A stretch of DNA of 64,000 nt from NCBI GenBank assembly GCA_024734555.1, contig JANPWX010000173.1, forward strand, positions 1,352,348-1,416,347, written 5' to 3'. Shown here in pieces: positions 12,941 to 25,006 of the stretch. Position 1 is the first letter of the stretch, and every line of letters begins with the position of its first letter. The translations under genes and the position numbers were made by a program. The notes under the pieces were generated by a model. That model was not told where the DNA came from. It was given only the letters and a program-made list of their open reading frames with translations, and did no database searches. The DNA comes from Trochalopteron elliotii (Eukaryota > Chordata > Aves > Passeriformes > Leiothrichidae).

Positions 12941-13220
12941 AAATTACCCCATGACTACTGTAGCGCCTGGGACTTTCTGGCGACCCACCGCGAGAGCTAA
13001 TGAAGATGCCCTTTTATAAAGCGCAGGATTCCTGGCAGTTATTTTTAATGGGTCATGCTGTGTTAGAAAATCATGCCTGCAAGATTCCCTGGAGTGGCAG
13101 TTGGGATGATATTACTTTCAATGAATCACAGCAGCCACCATAAGGGCAGGGCAGTATCTATGGCAGCAGCACCGAGCAATGGCGCAGCATCAAATGAACG
13201 GCTCAGCTGGTGACATCTGG
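12941..13220. promoter_or_regulatory. CpG-containing motif-dense block, possible enhancer
   Basis: Within otherwise CpG-poor DNA this block holds a small group of CpGs around 12,963-13,022. It also has a TTTTATAAAGCGC caudal/Hox-like site (13,013-13,025), an E-box-like CATCTGG near 13,213, and several short G/C-containing words. There is no convincing ORF. It is too short and too poor in CpG to be an island; a regulatory element under constraint is the simplest guess. Confidence 0.2.
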
Positions 13221-14651
13221 CCCCTCTGATCATAACAAATCTGTAGTGCACAGTACTCCAAAGAGTCCATCCTCAAGATGATATGTAAAAATTAGGTGTC
13301 TTTTTCTCTTTGTCTTGGGTGACTATTCAGGCAGGCATGAGAGATCTTACTAAAAAATGTGGGAAGTAGCGGATGAAAGTTGGGCTCCCAGGTTCGTCTT
13401 TCCACAGTAAACAATAACTTTACACCTTATAACTGAATTTGTTATGGAAGAAAGGTCTTAGCTTTGAGAGAAGCTCAGAGTAGGCAAAATGATTCTGCTG
13501 TGGGCATGAAGGCCTTTGGGAAGTGTAGGTAGGCACCAAATAGGGTTTTGGTGACTTTTGGCTTTTTCTCTCAAGGCTGGGTGGGATCCTAGAAAGAGAA
13601 ATAACTTTATGCTGGGCATTGCTTTCCAAACGTGAAATATCATTACTAATTTCCTGTCTCACTGGCCACTTCATTGTATCGGGATGTTTTTCACATGCTT
13701 GCACAGTGCCTTCCATGAGAGAGAATTTTCTTAGTGATACTCGGACATTGTGAAGGCAAGAGGTGGAACAGTCTGTGACAAATAATGGGAGTGAAATGCC
13801 AACCTTTGAAAGGGCTTTGCTTTCCCTACACCAAGCGCTTTAAAAAGCCATCTGCTTGCTTGAAATGGCTGCAACACATGGTGCTCTTCCCCAATCCAAT
13901 ATGTGCTGCAAATTGTAGGCACATGGATCCAGTCAAGGACACAGTGTCTGCCTTAACTTTGGATCTCCTTGCTGTTGTCAGTAGGAATCTCATCCTTAAA
14001 CTTAGCTCTTGTGTGTGTTAATTATTTTCTTCTCATGACCAGCTGGCAGAGTGCTTCAGCACCTTAAGTTGCTCAATTTGATCTTTGTGCTCAGGAACAA
14101 GGTAATTAAGCAAGCTACAATTTACGGAAATGTATTTGCCTTGACTTGTTGCAAGTCTTCAGACAGCGCTCCATCCTAAATCATTTGATAATGTAAGATG
14201 CTCTGTGCAGTTCCCCCACTTGACTGAGGGTTAGTTCAACAGGTCACAGAATCAGTAATTGATTCTCAGTGTGTGTCTGTTGGTTTTATTACAATAATGA
14301 GGACCATCTTTTTTTATCTCTGCTAATACGTTACCAAAACCATCAGCTTCTCAGTTTGGTGTCAGGATGATTTTGACAGGTTGTTAGCAACTATGTGATG
14401 TACAGAACATCACAGAGATGTCTCAAACTGTGTTGCTGTGTACCCTAGAGAGCCTTAGGTGGTCACTAAATAAGTGAAATCGTTTTGGAGAAAAAGTTAT
14501 AGCAACAATTGAAACTATTCCTACAGTTTTGATATCCTGATGAAGAAGTTCTTTATGCCAGTTTGTATTCTTGATCACTGAAGAATATTCTGTTTCACAG
14601 GAACTGGTGACATTGCAAAGCAGTTACACTGAATTTACCAGAGATTAAAAA

Positions 14652-14689
14652 CTTGAGGAAAACAACTAAACTTGAGGAAAACAACTAAA
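14652..14689 (+). repeat. Perfect tandem duplication, 2 x 19 bp
   Basis: CTTGAGGAAAACAACTAAA occurs at 14652-14670 and again without change at 14671-14689. Perfect identity implies a recent slippage or duplication event. Confidence 0.95.
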
Positions 14690-15277
14690 CAATTTTCCTC
14701 ATCTCCAAAGGTTCTATTTTCTTTTTTCTTTTTTTTTTTTTCGGTAGGACATACTAGTCAAGGCATGTGGATCTTAAAAGACTTGTGGGGTTTTCAGAAT
14801 GAAAACAGCAAATAAATAAAGAGATGAAAGTCAGAAAGGCACTGCTCCTTAGCTGCCACTGCTCCTTAACTCACTTATTTGTCTGCAACACCCCCAAATT
14901 TAGGGATTAAAGCAAAATGAAAAAAAAAAGGGCATAAAAATCTACCCCCCAGTCCAGATAAAACTGCCTCATCAACATTCAGTCTGGGTTTATGTGATCA
15001 ACAATTTTTGGTTTTAAGTTCTAAAGTTATGTTGATGCTTTTGAGCTGCTTCAAGAGGAAGTTAGCATAATGTGGATACTAGAAGGAAAAAAAGTTTAAA
15101 CAACTCCTGGAGTAACATTACTGAGAGGTCTGTTTGCAAAACCAAGAAAAAGCAAGGCACTGTCACTTGAAAACAATGAAGCACAATACTTACGTCTTTA
15201 TACACTAAAACAGTTTTTATGTACATGCTACTAATGAAATGGATTCAACAATGTAGTACTTTTATGGTCCATTTTAT

Positions 15278-15306
15278 GACTAGGTAATTATATACTTTAC
15301 CTAGTC
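15278..15306. repeat. Inverted repeat, 10-bp arms, 9-bp spacer
   Basis: GACTAGGTAA (15278-15287) is the exact reverse complement of TTACCTAGTC (15297-15306). The spacer is AT-rich. It can form a small hairpin or cruciform; no flanking pattern identifies a transposon. Confidence 0.85.
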
Positions 15307-15882
15307 TAAATTAATTGCCATTTTACTGTTCTTTGGTTTAAAGGAAAAAAGGTATTTACTAGTATGCTGAGGAAGATTCTCAACACAATCTCAAACCTTT
15401 TATCAGCAAAGGGAATGATGTGTGAAAAAACCTCACTCTTCCTTCCTGCAGGAAAGTTTTAGCTACTTTCTGGAGACATTTCTTTCACAAAGCCACTCTG
15501 GGCTTTCCTGCCATGCACTATCCTTTGGAACACAAGTGATTATCTTGGTTGTGCTCCCCACATCCTGTTCAGAGGCAAAGAATGTTAGTGAGGCTGTTTG
15601 GGTCTTACAGTGGCAGCAGTAGACAGAGCCAGATATTTTCAGACAGACAGTGAGCCTTGAGTGTAGTTCTGGTCCCAAATTCAGCAGCACATACACACAC
15701 TGACTGTTAGACTCAACGAGAATTCCGTGACATACAATTAAGCACGTATTTATCTGTTGAACTTTCATGCTGGTTCAAGTCCCAAAGCCATGAAGGAGGA
15801 AAATATTTTCCTGAAAAGTGTTATTGAATGCTTATCCTCTACAAAAACTCTGCCACGTGTGACCTGACAGAAGCATCAGTAT

Positions 15883-15930
15883 TCTATCTATCTGTCTATC
15901 TGTCTGGAGTATTCTATCTATCTATCTGGA
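15883..15930 (+). repeat. Interrupted (TCTA/TCTG)n microsatellite
   Basis: Two blocks of TCTA/TCTG repeats are separated by GGAGTATTC. The phrase AGTATTCTATCTATCT occurs before both blocks, so one block was duplicated together with its left flank. Confidence 0.9.
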
Positions 15931-18900
15931 GACTGACAGTCAGTCTTTTTTTCCCAGAAGGCTGGTTAGGTACAAGCATACTCAAACAATTTTACACCCA
16001 GTCTAATATTATAAGAAATAAACTGGATGAAAGGGAAATGAAAAAAGCAGCAGATTATCTCTTGTCAGTGGAGATTCAAATGAAAGAAAAGAGAGAATCA
16101 CACTAAGTATTCCAGGATCAGAGATACCTAAATAGGAAAAAAAATTATTATGTCTTCTAAACTGTTTTCCTGCCACTGAGGGACTGTTCCCCCCAAATGA
16201 CTCTTTTACATTGTTTTGCTACCTACATATAACACGTAGATGGCTTTTACTGCTTTTCTTGAGAGATTAAGTTGCAACAGAGCTCTCTTTATTCCCACAC
16301 GAGTGTAAACATCATTAGCTTTCTAAGCATTATGGAAGTATTGAAATCTAGTGAGAAATTCTGAAGATTATAGAGGAGAAAGAAAGCCCACCTGTGGCAT
16401 CAGGAAGGAGCCACACACACTCCACACCTATGGTCTCCTGAGCAACTTGGCTGCTGGCAATGCAGCACCACACTGTCATTGCTCTTGTAACTACAGCCCT
16501 ATTTCACAATGCTTTGCTCCCTGCAATTCTGCTTACATGAAAAGACTCAGGAAGAGAAACAGAGCTTTCAAAATACTTCCCAATTTACTTTAAATAATTT
16601 ATCCTAAATCTGATATGTTTTTAAAGCCTTTCTCCTGGTCCCTTAAATATGAAGGTAGGCTTTGGTAGGAAACTTAATAATTCTCTTATTGGTTTTGTAC
16701 ACCTCCCTGTTACCCTGTTGATCACAATAGCATCCAATTTCTATGAGTTTTTTTCCTCATTAAAGAGAAAAAACAATGCTATGTCTACCTTTGTCATTAT
16801 GCATACAGGACTGGAAGTACAATATTTAAATCATCCATGATACTTTTGATTTGCAGCTGCATGCAGGGGGAAAAAAAAGGAGACTATTTAAAGCTACTGA
16901 AGCAGTCACTCCTGGTGTCTCAGCTCACCATTATTCTCTCTCCCTCAGCAAACCCAGTCAGCCACCATCCCAAGAAAAGCAGTGCCAGCTTTAGGGAGAG
17001 CTATTCTCTGTTAAGTCTTCAGATCTTAAAGGGCGGTGGAAAACTTCACATTTTCCCAGCAGGAGAGCAGGGACACAGTGTAGGTGTAAATCTCTGGCAG
17101 CTGATTGTTGGAGCCCACAAGCTGTACCTTGTAAATAATTCACTTAGGCACAGAAGAATCTGCATATGAGGATGAAATGTCATTTATAACTCATAGGATA
17201 TTTGCTTCACTGAGAACAAGTTTCCAGCCCCTTCAATTCATTAAGTAGCTCTAAGGAAGAAGGAATAAAGGTAACGTAAAATAAACTCTGCTTCTGGTTT
17301 GTAACTAACAGAGAACAGTTAACAATAACCAAGACAAAAATGAAATTCTCTGGGGGAGAAGGAAGGGGGTACGGTGTTTCTCAAATCATTCAGCTATATA
17401 AATTTTACAGCTTCCTTATTATTAACTCCTTCAGAACCTCATCCTTCACATTATTGGTATGGTTGGACTTGAGGCCTTTAGCTGGAGGTAGGATTCTGGA
17501 AGGTGTTGGAAGTGCTCCCTTTTATGCATTTTTGTGACTTGGACTGGTTTGCTTAGAGAAAACACAGTGTAGTAGAATAGACCACCCTTCACTGATATTC
17601 TATTCTATCTTAACTGATATAATTTCTTATATTGGTACATTACTAACATCCTAAGCCTTTGTTTTTCAGATGCTTATAATTTTGCAAGACTTAAATAAAT
17701 GAAGTGTTTCACATGACCCAATGTTGGAGGCTGTTGGAAAACTGTTTCCCAAAATCCTCAGGTGAATAAGTGGGTTTACGGAACAGAATTAGGGAAGAGG
17801 TGTGCTGCCTATGTTAAAAAGTCTGGGGAATCTCAAAGAGAAGATGAAAAAGTGGTTCAAAGGAATGCAGGAAAAGAAACTGAGACTGAGAATTGAAGCA
17901 GGGTGCAGACTTGATATTAATCATGATCTGATATCTAAATTAGGAATATTTATTATCAGAATGTTTGTTCCAAGTGGAATAGTGCCTTCAAAATCCAGAC
18001 TATTCACCTCTCTCACCTGTGAATGCTCTGAATGCTGCTTGTGCAATGAATGTGGTGGGTTTTAATCCCGGCTTTTCCACTTATTACCTTTTGTCCTCAT
18101 GCCACTTTCATTGAAAACTGAGGCAAAGGTATTAATTTAGTTTTGGGCCATTTATAGGTCTCTGCTATATTTTCACTCTATAGCATCTCCATTTCTTCAT
18201 TCAGTGTTCTCTTTTTATTTAGACAGCTGAGGAAATGGCTGCTATTTGTTTTAATCACCTTTGAAAGGTTTAACTCAGCTTAACTTTCCAGAAAACTTTC
18301 CTTTTGGGGAGATTCTCACTTAATGTCCGTATTTCCTGCCTGAGGAAATAGATTTTTTTAACATGCAGACCCTTTTCTTCTTTGAGTCCAGGCTTCATTC
18401 TAACAATATAATTTGAGGTGGCTACACAGTCTGGAGACTTTCCCTGCAATCTCTTTATTTCACTTCGCAGTCTGTGTGCTCTGCTGTTCAGGTGACTTCC
18501 TTAAGTAGCTTCATTAATCCCTGAGCACTTGTGTTTTTCTACTGAAGGTATCTGGCAGATAACTCACTTTGAGTGTCTTTTCTAATGAAAGCATCCTTGA
18601 TCTGACAATGTTCTTGGTGATGAAGATAGGCAGTAGATTCTTCACTTTCATTTCCAGCTCCAAACCTTCTTTACACTCCCTGGTGTGCAGTTTACCAGTT
18701 TGTAGATCACCTCTGGAGAGAGGCTTCCTGATTATCCACTGTCAGACAGACCTGCTTCTTTGTGTGATCCTCAGCTCTCTCCCTTCTACCTGAATGAAAT
18801 TCTTTCTGAACTTCTCACCCACTATTGCATGTCATTGTCCCTCCTTTTTCTGATCTGATTCTACTCTTATTTTTGGTACATAAATTTCTGCTTTGTCCCT

Positions 18901-19627
18901 TGAAAACTCATTTGTTTTGTCTGTTTGGAACTTGTCTCTTTTGAATTCTCTCAGGCAAAACTTCTTTCATCAACAGCTCCTTGTTGTGCCCAATCTACAT
19001 GAACATATCCACGTACAATGTGCTGTTTGTGCACCTGGCTGTTTTTGCTCTCTCCCTGTATTGTCCAAGTCTTTGTTAGAGGTGAGCTTCAACTTTTAGA
19101 GAAAGAAGAGTACCCAAACTGCTCCAACCACCATCTGCCATGAAAAATCTCGTCTTTTCTGACCCCTAGTTCCCCACCTCTTCAGCTAAATGGCTGATTC
19201 ATTGAAAGCTTCCACAGAGTCCAGACTGTTTCTCATACGTCGTGGGGAGAGAGGTGTCAGTCAATGGGCAAAATATTAACTCCAAAAGCTTGCTCCAGTT
19301 ATGAGTTAGAGTAAGTGTTCATAGCTTGGACAAGATAAGGTGTCCAGATATTATTGATGTCACCAGTGAAAAGGGAAAGAAAATGGAAGAAGACAGTATA
19401 AGGATCACATCCACACTCTTCCCAGTCTTTTTATGATTAAAGGCCCAAACAGGGAATTGATACCTATTGTTTTGTACTGAAAGATTAGGCATGTTGGACC
19501 CTGATTTAGGAGGCAGAAAATATAAGGCAGTTGAGTAAATAAGTAAATGGGATAAGGTGGGGAGGAAGGAATAAGAATTTTCACCAGATGGTAAACCTAC
19601 TGGCACTAAGGACACAGGTCTGAGAGA

Positions 19628-19695
19628 CACAGAATTACAGAATTGCAGAATTAACTAGGTTGGAAAAGACCTTTGAGATCATTGAGTCAACCTAT
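19628..19695 (-). mobile_element. CR1 LINE 3' tail fragment
   Basis: Read on the minus strand, this is the end of an avian CR1. The conserved GTTGGAAAAGACCT block (19659-19672 on plus) is followed outward by degenerate copies of the 8-bp CR1 terminal repeat (ATTCTGYA-type; AGAATTACAGAATTGCAGAATT on plus). Only about 68 bp remains, as is usual for 5'-truncated CR1s. It lies about 265 bp before a second LINE of opposite orientation, so two separate insertions are represented. Confidence 0.85.
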
Positions 19696-19814
19696 ATAAC
19701 AGCAGCAACTTGTAAGTATAGTAACAAATGAAGAAGCAAATAAAGAAAAAAAAAAAGAAAACCACAAAAAACCCCAACCACAAACTCACAGCCCTTTACA
19801 AGCAACAGAGAAAA

Positions 19815-19863
19815 AAGTAAGCAAGTAAGTAAATAAGTAAGCAAGTATGTAAATAAATAAATA
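19815..19863 (+). repeat. (AAGT/AAAT/AAGC)n tetranucleotide microsatellite
   Basis: About twelve tandem tetranucleotides alternate among AAGT, AAGC and AAAT, ending in three AAAT units. It lies between the two LINE pieces. Confidence 0.9.
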
Positions 19864-19959
19864 GCACTTTTCCTTAGTCTTCTATCAAAAAACAGTACCA
19901 AGAAGAAAACCTCTCTGATTGAGGCTTGTTAGGACAGCAGGAAGAAGAACGGGTCAGCA

Positions 19960-21715
19960 ATAGCCAAAGGGTTTAGAGAGAAGAAGAAAAGCATATGAAA
20001 TATATTAAGAGAACAAAAAATATGGAGAAAAAGTAGACTCATTAATAAATGAGGAGGAAGATTAAATCAATGACGGTTCTAAAATGGGTAAACTACTGAA
20101 AGGCTTTATAAAAATCTGTTAAACAAGAAAAATAAGGGCAGGAGAAATGGATAATTAAGTAGCAATAACGACTTTGTCAAAGCTATTGATGAAAAGCAGG
20201 TAAGAGAATACTTAAAACATCTGAATATATATACAGATCAGCAGGTGTGCATGCATTTTAGAGCGTTAAGGGAATTAGCTAATGAACTTACAGAAACAGT
20301 AGCAATTACTTACAGAAAGTTACAGAGTGTGATGGGAAGGCACCAGAGGGCTGGGAGTAAAAAGGAAATACTGAACTTCTGAAAGGTAAAAAGTAAAAAA
20401 ATAAAATAATACTAAAAAAAAAATAAATCTAAGCACTAAGCATTCAGTGGTCCAATTTCTGTTCCCAGTAAGGTAATGGCATGTATATTAAGTCAGAAAT
20501 CATACCACATGCACAATTAACAGCAAGGTTTTTACAGAATACATCCTGACAGACAAACCTTGATTCTTCAGATTAAGTTACAAAAGTGGGCAACAATGTA
20601 GAGGAATGTAGTGCATCTGGACCCTCCTGAAATCCTACTTGAAGAAAGAATTAACTTTGATGTGAATGTCAGCATTGCCATAAACCAAGAGTGAACCGAA
20701 GGTCCATAAAATAAGGAAAAAATTAAGTTGAGGTGTTCAGTTACTGAGGACTACCTTCAGTGATGCTATACAGGGATACGAATTAGGTCCAGTTTTATTT
20801 AAGATTTTTGATGATGATGTGGCAAAGGGTTGAGAAGGACAAGGTGGTGAGTAGCACAACAGGTTTCTACATGACATGCACTAAAGCAAAGATGCTGAGT
20901 GATAACAGTAAATAATAAAGTAACAATAAATCTTGTAAATGACAGATCTTGTAAATGTGTATGTATGTGTGTATTTATTTTGACTAAATAAAACAGCAAA
21001 ACTCAATACAACTGTTCAGATCAGTGGCTACTGTATCCAGCCAGGATGCAGAATGTGTCCAAATCATAAAAATTATTATTCAAAAAGCAAAATGGGAAGT
21101 GAAATGCTTCAATCTGGAGATGCTAAATCATTATCTTTTCTTATGGAAACGAGACATGAAGCCAATGGCATTTGGTTTTCCCAAGAGTCCCTCTGACAAG
21201 TTCCAGCAACGATTTCCTTTTCTACAGCGCTATTGAGGCTGCATCAAAAGAGCTGCATACAGTTTGGGACATGTCAATCTCAGAATGCTGTCAAGAAATT
21301 GGAGACTGTCCAGAGAAGAGCAATCCAAATGATTAAGAGTCTCAGGAGATTCATTTATAAAGAAGATTAGGTAAATTATATTTTGATTAGGAGTGCATTT
21401 TTAATGGTGTATAAGTAATAGAAAGACATAAACACCAAGCAGGGAACAGGGTGATTTAGGATGGCCCCAGAGGTTTTGAAGGGATGAAGATCAAAAGAGA
21501 ACTTAGACAGGATACCAAGAAACATTTCTTAACTCTGGGGGATTGTATTATTGCTTATTTTCCCTTTTTTGATTTCAGAATGGGCTTCAGAAGACAAGGA
21601 GAATGTTCTCACTTCTGGAGGTGTCACATAGAACAGAATAAAATACTTCTCCATCTGGAGGGAAGCATCTTGCTGCATGATCTAGTGAATCTCTGCACCT
21701 TTAATGCCTCCTATG
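19960..21715 (+). pseudogene. Decayed CR1/L3-like LINE (ORF2 C-terminal half plus 3' end)
   Basis: A non-LTR retrotransposon remnant, 5'-truncated and broken by stops and frameshifts. In order on plus: 20266-20313 reads LRELANELTETVAITY, matching the stretch before the RT core in CR1-clade ORF2. Around 20,552 a TGACAGACAAACCTTGATT phrase matches the CR1 'LTNLI' region. 20774-20821 reads GYELGPVLFKIFDDDV, the decayed 'GSVLGPVLFNIFIND' RT motif. 21,260-21,360 matches the post-RT 'TVQRRAIQMIK' block (GACTGTCCAGAGAAGAGCAA). 21,676-21,715 matches the L3-type 3' end (CATGATCTAGTG...CTATG). The collinear order over 1.75 kb makes the call firm. Heavy divergence implies an ancient insertion, and whether it is CR1 or L3 proper is uncertain. 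No intact catalytic YADD box was seen. Confidence 0.8.
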
Positions 21716-22876
21716 TCAGTACTGAGGTGGGAGAGCACCATTCCCAGGGAGCTGGCCCCATGTGGTTTCCATTCCCCAAAACACTCATCTGGCAGTGTTA
21801 CCTTAACCCCAGATAATGAGTAGATCAGTCAGTAAGGGAACTCCCAGGGGTGACTGAATAGGTGAGGAGCTACATTAGCTGATCACGCCTGTTGTTTATT
21901 TCTCTATAAAAATAAAAGGCAGTCTGCTGCTGTTGTGTACATCTGCTGTCAGTGCTTGGCTATGATGATAAAGACAGAATCAAAAGACAGCAAGGTATGG
22001 AAGGACAAATGCAGGAAGCTGCACCTATGTTTAATGAAGACACTTTCATTATATTAATAAGTGACCTTTCTCAAATTAGTGTCTGAGAAAATGCTTATTT
22101 TCTTCTAAGATGCTCCAGGAGCTTTAACAAGCATATGAATTCAGAACTGAAAATATTCATGGTCTGAAAAAAATCTCATTTTAGGGAAACTCTTCAGATT
22201 CTATGGGAGAAATAAGATCGTTCCCATTGATTTGGGATCTAATAATTTCTTCCATTATGTGTCCTACTCTAACTAGTTCTGAGGTGCTGAAGTATTTCTG
22301 TAATTTACATAATCTAACAACCTACTTAGGTAAAAAGGCTGATGGTTGTCATGTTAGTTTAAACTGAAATTAATCTCAGAAAACTGGACTGTGAAGAGAA
22401 GTGTAATCTTAGATTTCTAGTGAGAGCCATGTGCATGGAGTTAACATGTATTTTTATCACCTATATTGGTAGCTGTGCAGCCACATCTTTTTTGAGTCAA
22501 AGATACACATTACAACCAAATATGGGTATATTTCCTAGTACAGATTGTCTCAACTATTTCCTTTGGTTTCATATTGGCCTAATTCTTACATATTACCCGA
22601 TGAGTATTGAAATGCCAGCTTAACATTAGTGTGCCTTAATGACTGCTCCATGTAGGAGGGAAGGGCTACAGGGTGTCTCTTCTTGGTGCATCTCCAGAAA
22701 TGCACAGCTCAGTCCAGCTCATAATAGCCCCTACACTCTGGGCAAGCTTATCCTGCCCACTGTTTGGTCCTGTGTTATTGTGGGCAGCTGAAACAGGGCA
22801 TGAGGAGATACCTTGCTTTGGATACAGAACAGTGGTTGGCATCACCACTGACTGAGAGTGCCGGGCTGCTTTCCAA

Positions 22877-22902
22877 ATTGGGTGCTAGGAATGGTATAAA
22901 AG
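22877..22902 (+). promoter_or_regulatory. TATA box with inverted CCAAT word, possible core promoter
   Basis: TATAAAAG at 22895-22902 matches the TATA consensus well, with ATTGG (inverted CCAAT) at 22877-22881. There is no CpG enrichment and no recognisable first exon follows, so a chance match is the main alternative. Confidence 0.15.
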
Positions 22903-23897
22903 CCCTTTTTTTGTGGTTGTTGCTGTCCCTTCTGTGTCTCATTGTTCTTTAAAAGGTTTTCTCTGCCTTACCTATTCTTTTCTAATGTATGTAGATCACT
23001 GTTTCACTCAGGGAGAGAATTGACATTTTGCATTAGACTCTTAGGCCTGCTTTGTTAATTTTAATTATTGTTCATTTACAAGTGCTGAATAACTGTGGAC
23101 TTTGTAACAGATGCATGGTGGTCCTTGTGATGCATCCAATTTGCAGGTGTCAGGTGCCAGGCAGCAGAAGATGGAAGAAAACGATGTACGTGCAGACGGT
23201 TTCAGTCAGTGGTTGCACCCTGAGACGGAAAAGGATCAGCCAAAAGTTTAGCCTGTGTTTGGACTCTGAGCAGCATGCAGTACATGGGTATTGCGGCAGC
23301 TCTTCTTGCTACAGTGTCACTGTCAGTGCCAACCTCCTGCTTGCGAGTGCTTCCTGCCACTGCTGCTCAAAAATGCATCCAGTCCCAAAGAAACTCTCCT
23401 CAGAAAAGATGTCTGGATATGGTACTGTAGCACTATAAAAAGGATGTATATTCCAATTTAAAATATGCACAGATCATTCACCGAGGTAGCAACGATTCTT
23501 CTTCCCTTCCCCCAAGATAAGAGTGTAAATCACATCTTCTCAACAAGGCAGGTAGTGAGGATGACAAAATTCTTACATTCCTAAAGTGTTATTGGAGAAA
23601 AAATGTCACCTCCATGCATAATTGCATAACTTTACTACCTGTCATTTTCTATCAATCAAAAAAATGTTATACTTGAATTTGAGGACAAACATGTCTAATA
23701 AGATTTTAGATTGACAGCTGAATGGCTGTACTCAACCTTATTTTAACTTTATTTTTTTGTTGTTGTTCACTGAATCAACATAGAGGGGATTATACCAAAG
23801 TTAAGGGAAACAAATACTCAGATATATTAATCCCTCATGCACACTTTCCTTCAAAAAAAAAAAAATTTCTTTCTCTATAGGTTCTGTTAGTCAGCTC

Positions 23898-23915
23898 CTC
23901 CTGCTGCAGCAGGAG
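23898..23915. repeat. Perfect 18-bp palindrome
   Basis: CTCCTGCTGCAGCAGGAG is exactly self-complementary. It is centred on a PstI-type CTGCAG and sits about 30 bp upstream of an acceptor-like CAG (23941-23943). Confidence 0.9.
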
Positions 23916-23943
23916 ACTAATGTTTCTTCTGTTGTATTTCCAG

Positions 23944-24234
23944 TGCAGCATTGCCAGATTTTGTTTCAATTATCACAGAAATATGTTTGATCACATGCAA
24001 ACAGCTCCAGTGCCCTTGCCACAGCAGAGGCTCCTCCCATGGCACCCCCCACATGTCCCCAAACCCTTCTCCTGGTTGAGGGCTTGGCTTGATCATCCTT
24101 CGAGTGAAATGTCTGGTTTCCCACAACAGCCCATGCCGCAAACCCCAGCATTTACCCTCCCTGAGCCCTGCTCTTCAGGGTGTGCAACAGTCTTCACTTC
24201 TGCACATTGGGGATTTATTCTCCTTCATCAGTAG
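23944..24234 (+). other. Candidate exon after a strong acceptor
   Basis: A branch-like GACTAATG (23,914-23,921) is followed by a pyrimidine-rich tract and TTTCCAG ending at 23943. A plus-strand frame spanning 23,920-24,234 is open for 104 codons and proline-rich in its middle. No good donor is evident before the stop, so it could only be a terminal exon. No homologue is recognised. Confidence 0.15.
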
Positions 24235-24927
24235 AGAGCAGAGGATCTCACCTGCTCTTTTTTCAGTTTTCTCTGTGTTAAGCAGCACTCTCTTTCCTGT
24301 CTCTATGTACTGTGTTCTGTGGCTCTCTACCACTGCACCTTTCTTGACTGCGTCCTGAAAATCCCAGGGAACATTTTTTCACCACTTGTTTTCCTTCTGG
24401 AAACAGCTTGTGCTCTACCTTGATATCCTCTCCATATTTCTTTTTGACTTTTCCAAGACTTCTCATCCTTAAATAGGTTATGAAGAGCCTGGTTCTCAAT
24501 TTCAGGCCTTTTTCTTCTTTGAGCTCATTTTCAGTCAGCTCTGGTGGGACCTAACTCAACCTGTAATGCATTAACAATGCTGAATTCTGCTGAATTCTTT
24601 CTAAGCCATCACAAGTGCTTCAGAATAGGCTTTAAAATTACAAAGAAGCTACCGGGACCTCTTTAACACAGACACACAAGGAGGCAAAGGTAATCATCTA
24701 ATCTGGTCACTTTTTGCATTTTGTTTCAGTTCTGTTGTGAAACCAAAATTTCATTTTTCTTAGGTACATCTGGTTAAGGAGTAAAGTTAAAGAGAAGAGA
24801 GGGAAGACTGGTTGCTTTTGGAGAAAAAAATGTCTTGCTAAAACTTCACACAAAGAACATGATTATTTCCCATCTGAGAACCTCAAAGCATTCCCAGGTT
24901 GAACCTTACATTTCTGCAGCTTTACAG

Positions 24928-25006
24928 GGAGGCCAAGATGACCTTCCCATATTTGTACTGCAAAGCAGCTATGGCCAGAAAGTCATTTGTTTCCATGAAC
25001 AACTAG
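24928..25006 (+). other. Candidate 79-nt coding exon
   Basis: An acceptor (ATTTCTGCAGCTTTACAG, ending 24927) and a CTAG|GTGAGC donor (GT at 25007) bound 79 nt that stay open in one frame. That frame reads GGQDDLPIFVLQSSYGQK and then VICFHEQL. The start would be phase 0 and the end phase 1. The peptide is globular in composition and contains no low-complexity sequence, but I do not recognise its family. Pseudo-exons like this do occur by chance in introns. Confidence 0.2.

Larger units (their letters stand above)
13221..19627. other. Noncoding stretch with small repeats
   Basis: No gene recognised. It contains the 19-bp tandem duplication, the inverted repeat and the TCTA microsatellite listed separately. 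It also has a motif-rich patch at about 14,100-14,270 (AATTAAGCAAGC, CAGTAATTGATT). Frames up to about 110 codons occur on both strands without family features. Confidence 0.55.
21716..24927. other. Noncoding stretch with a TATA-like site and a palindrome
   Basis: No recognised gene. A second TATA-like word (CTATAAAAATAAAAG) lies near 21,904. The 128-codon plus-strand frame at 23,052-23,438 is cysteine- and serine-rich but has no spaced-cysteine pattern of a known family. The listed 18-bp palindrome and a strong acceptor-like site lie near 23.9 kb. Confidence 0.5.
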
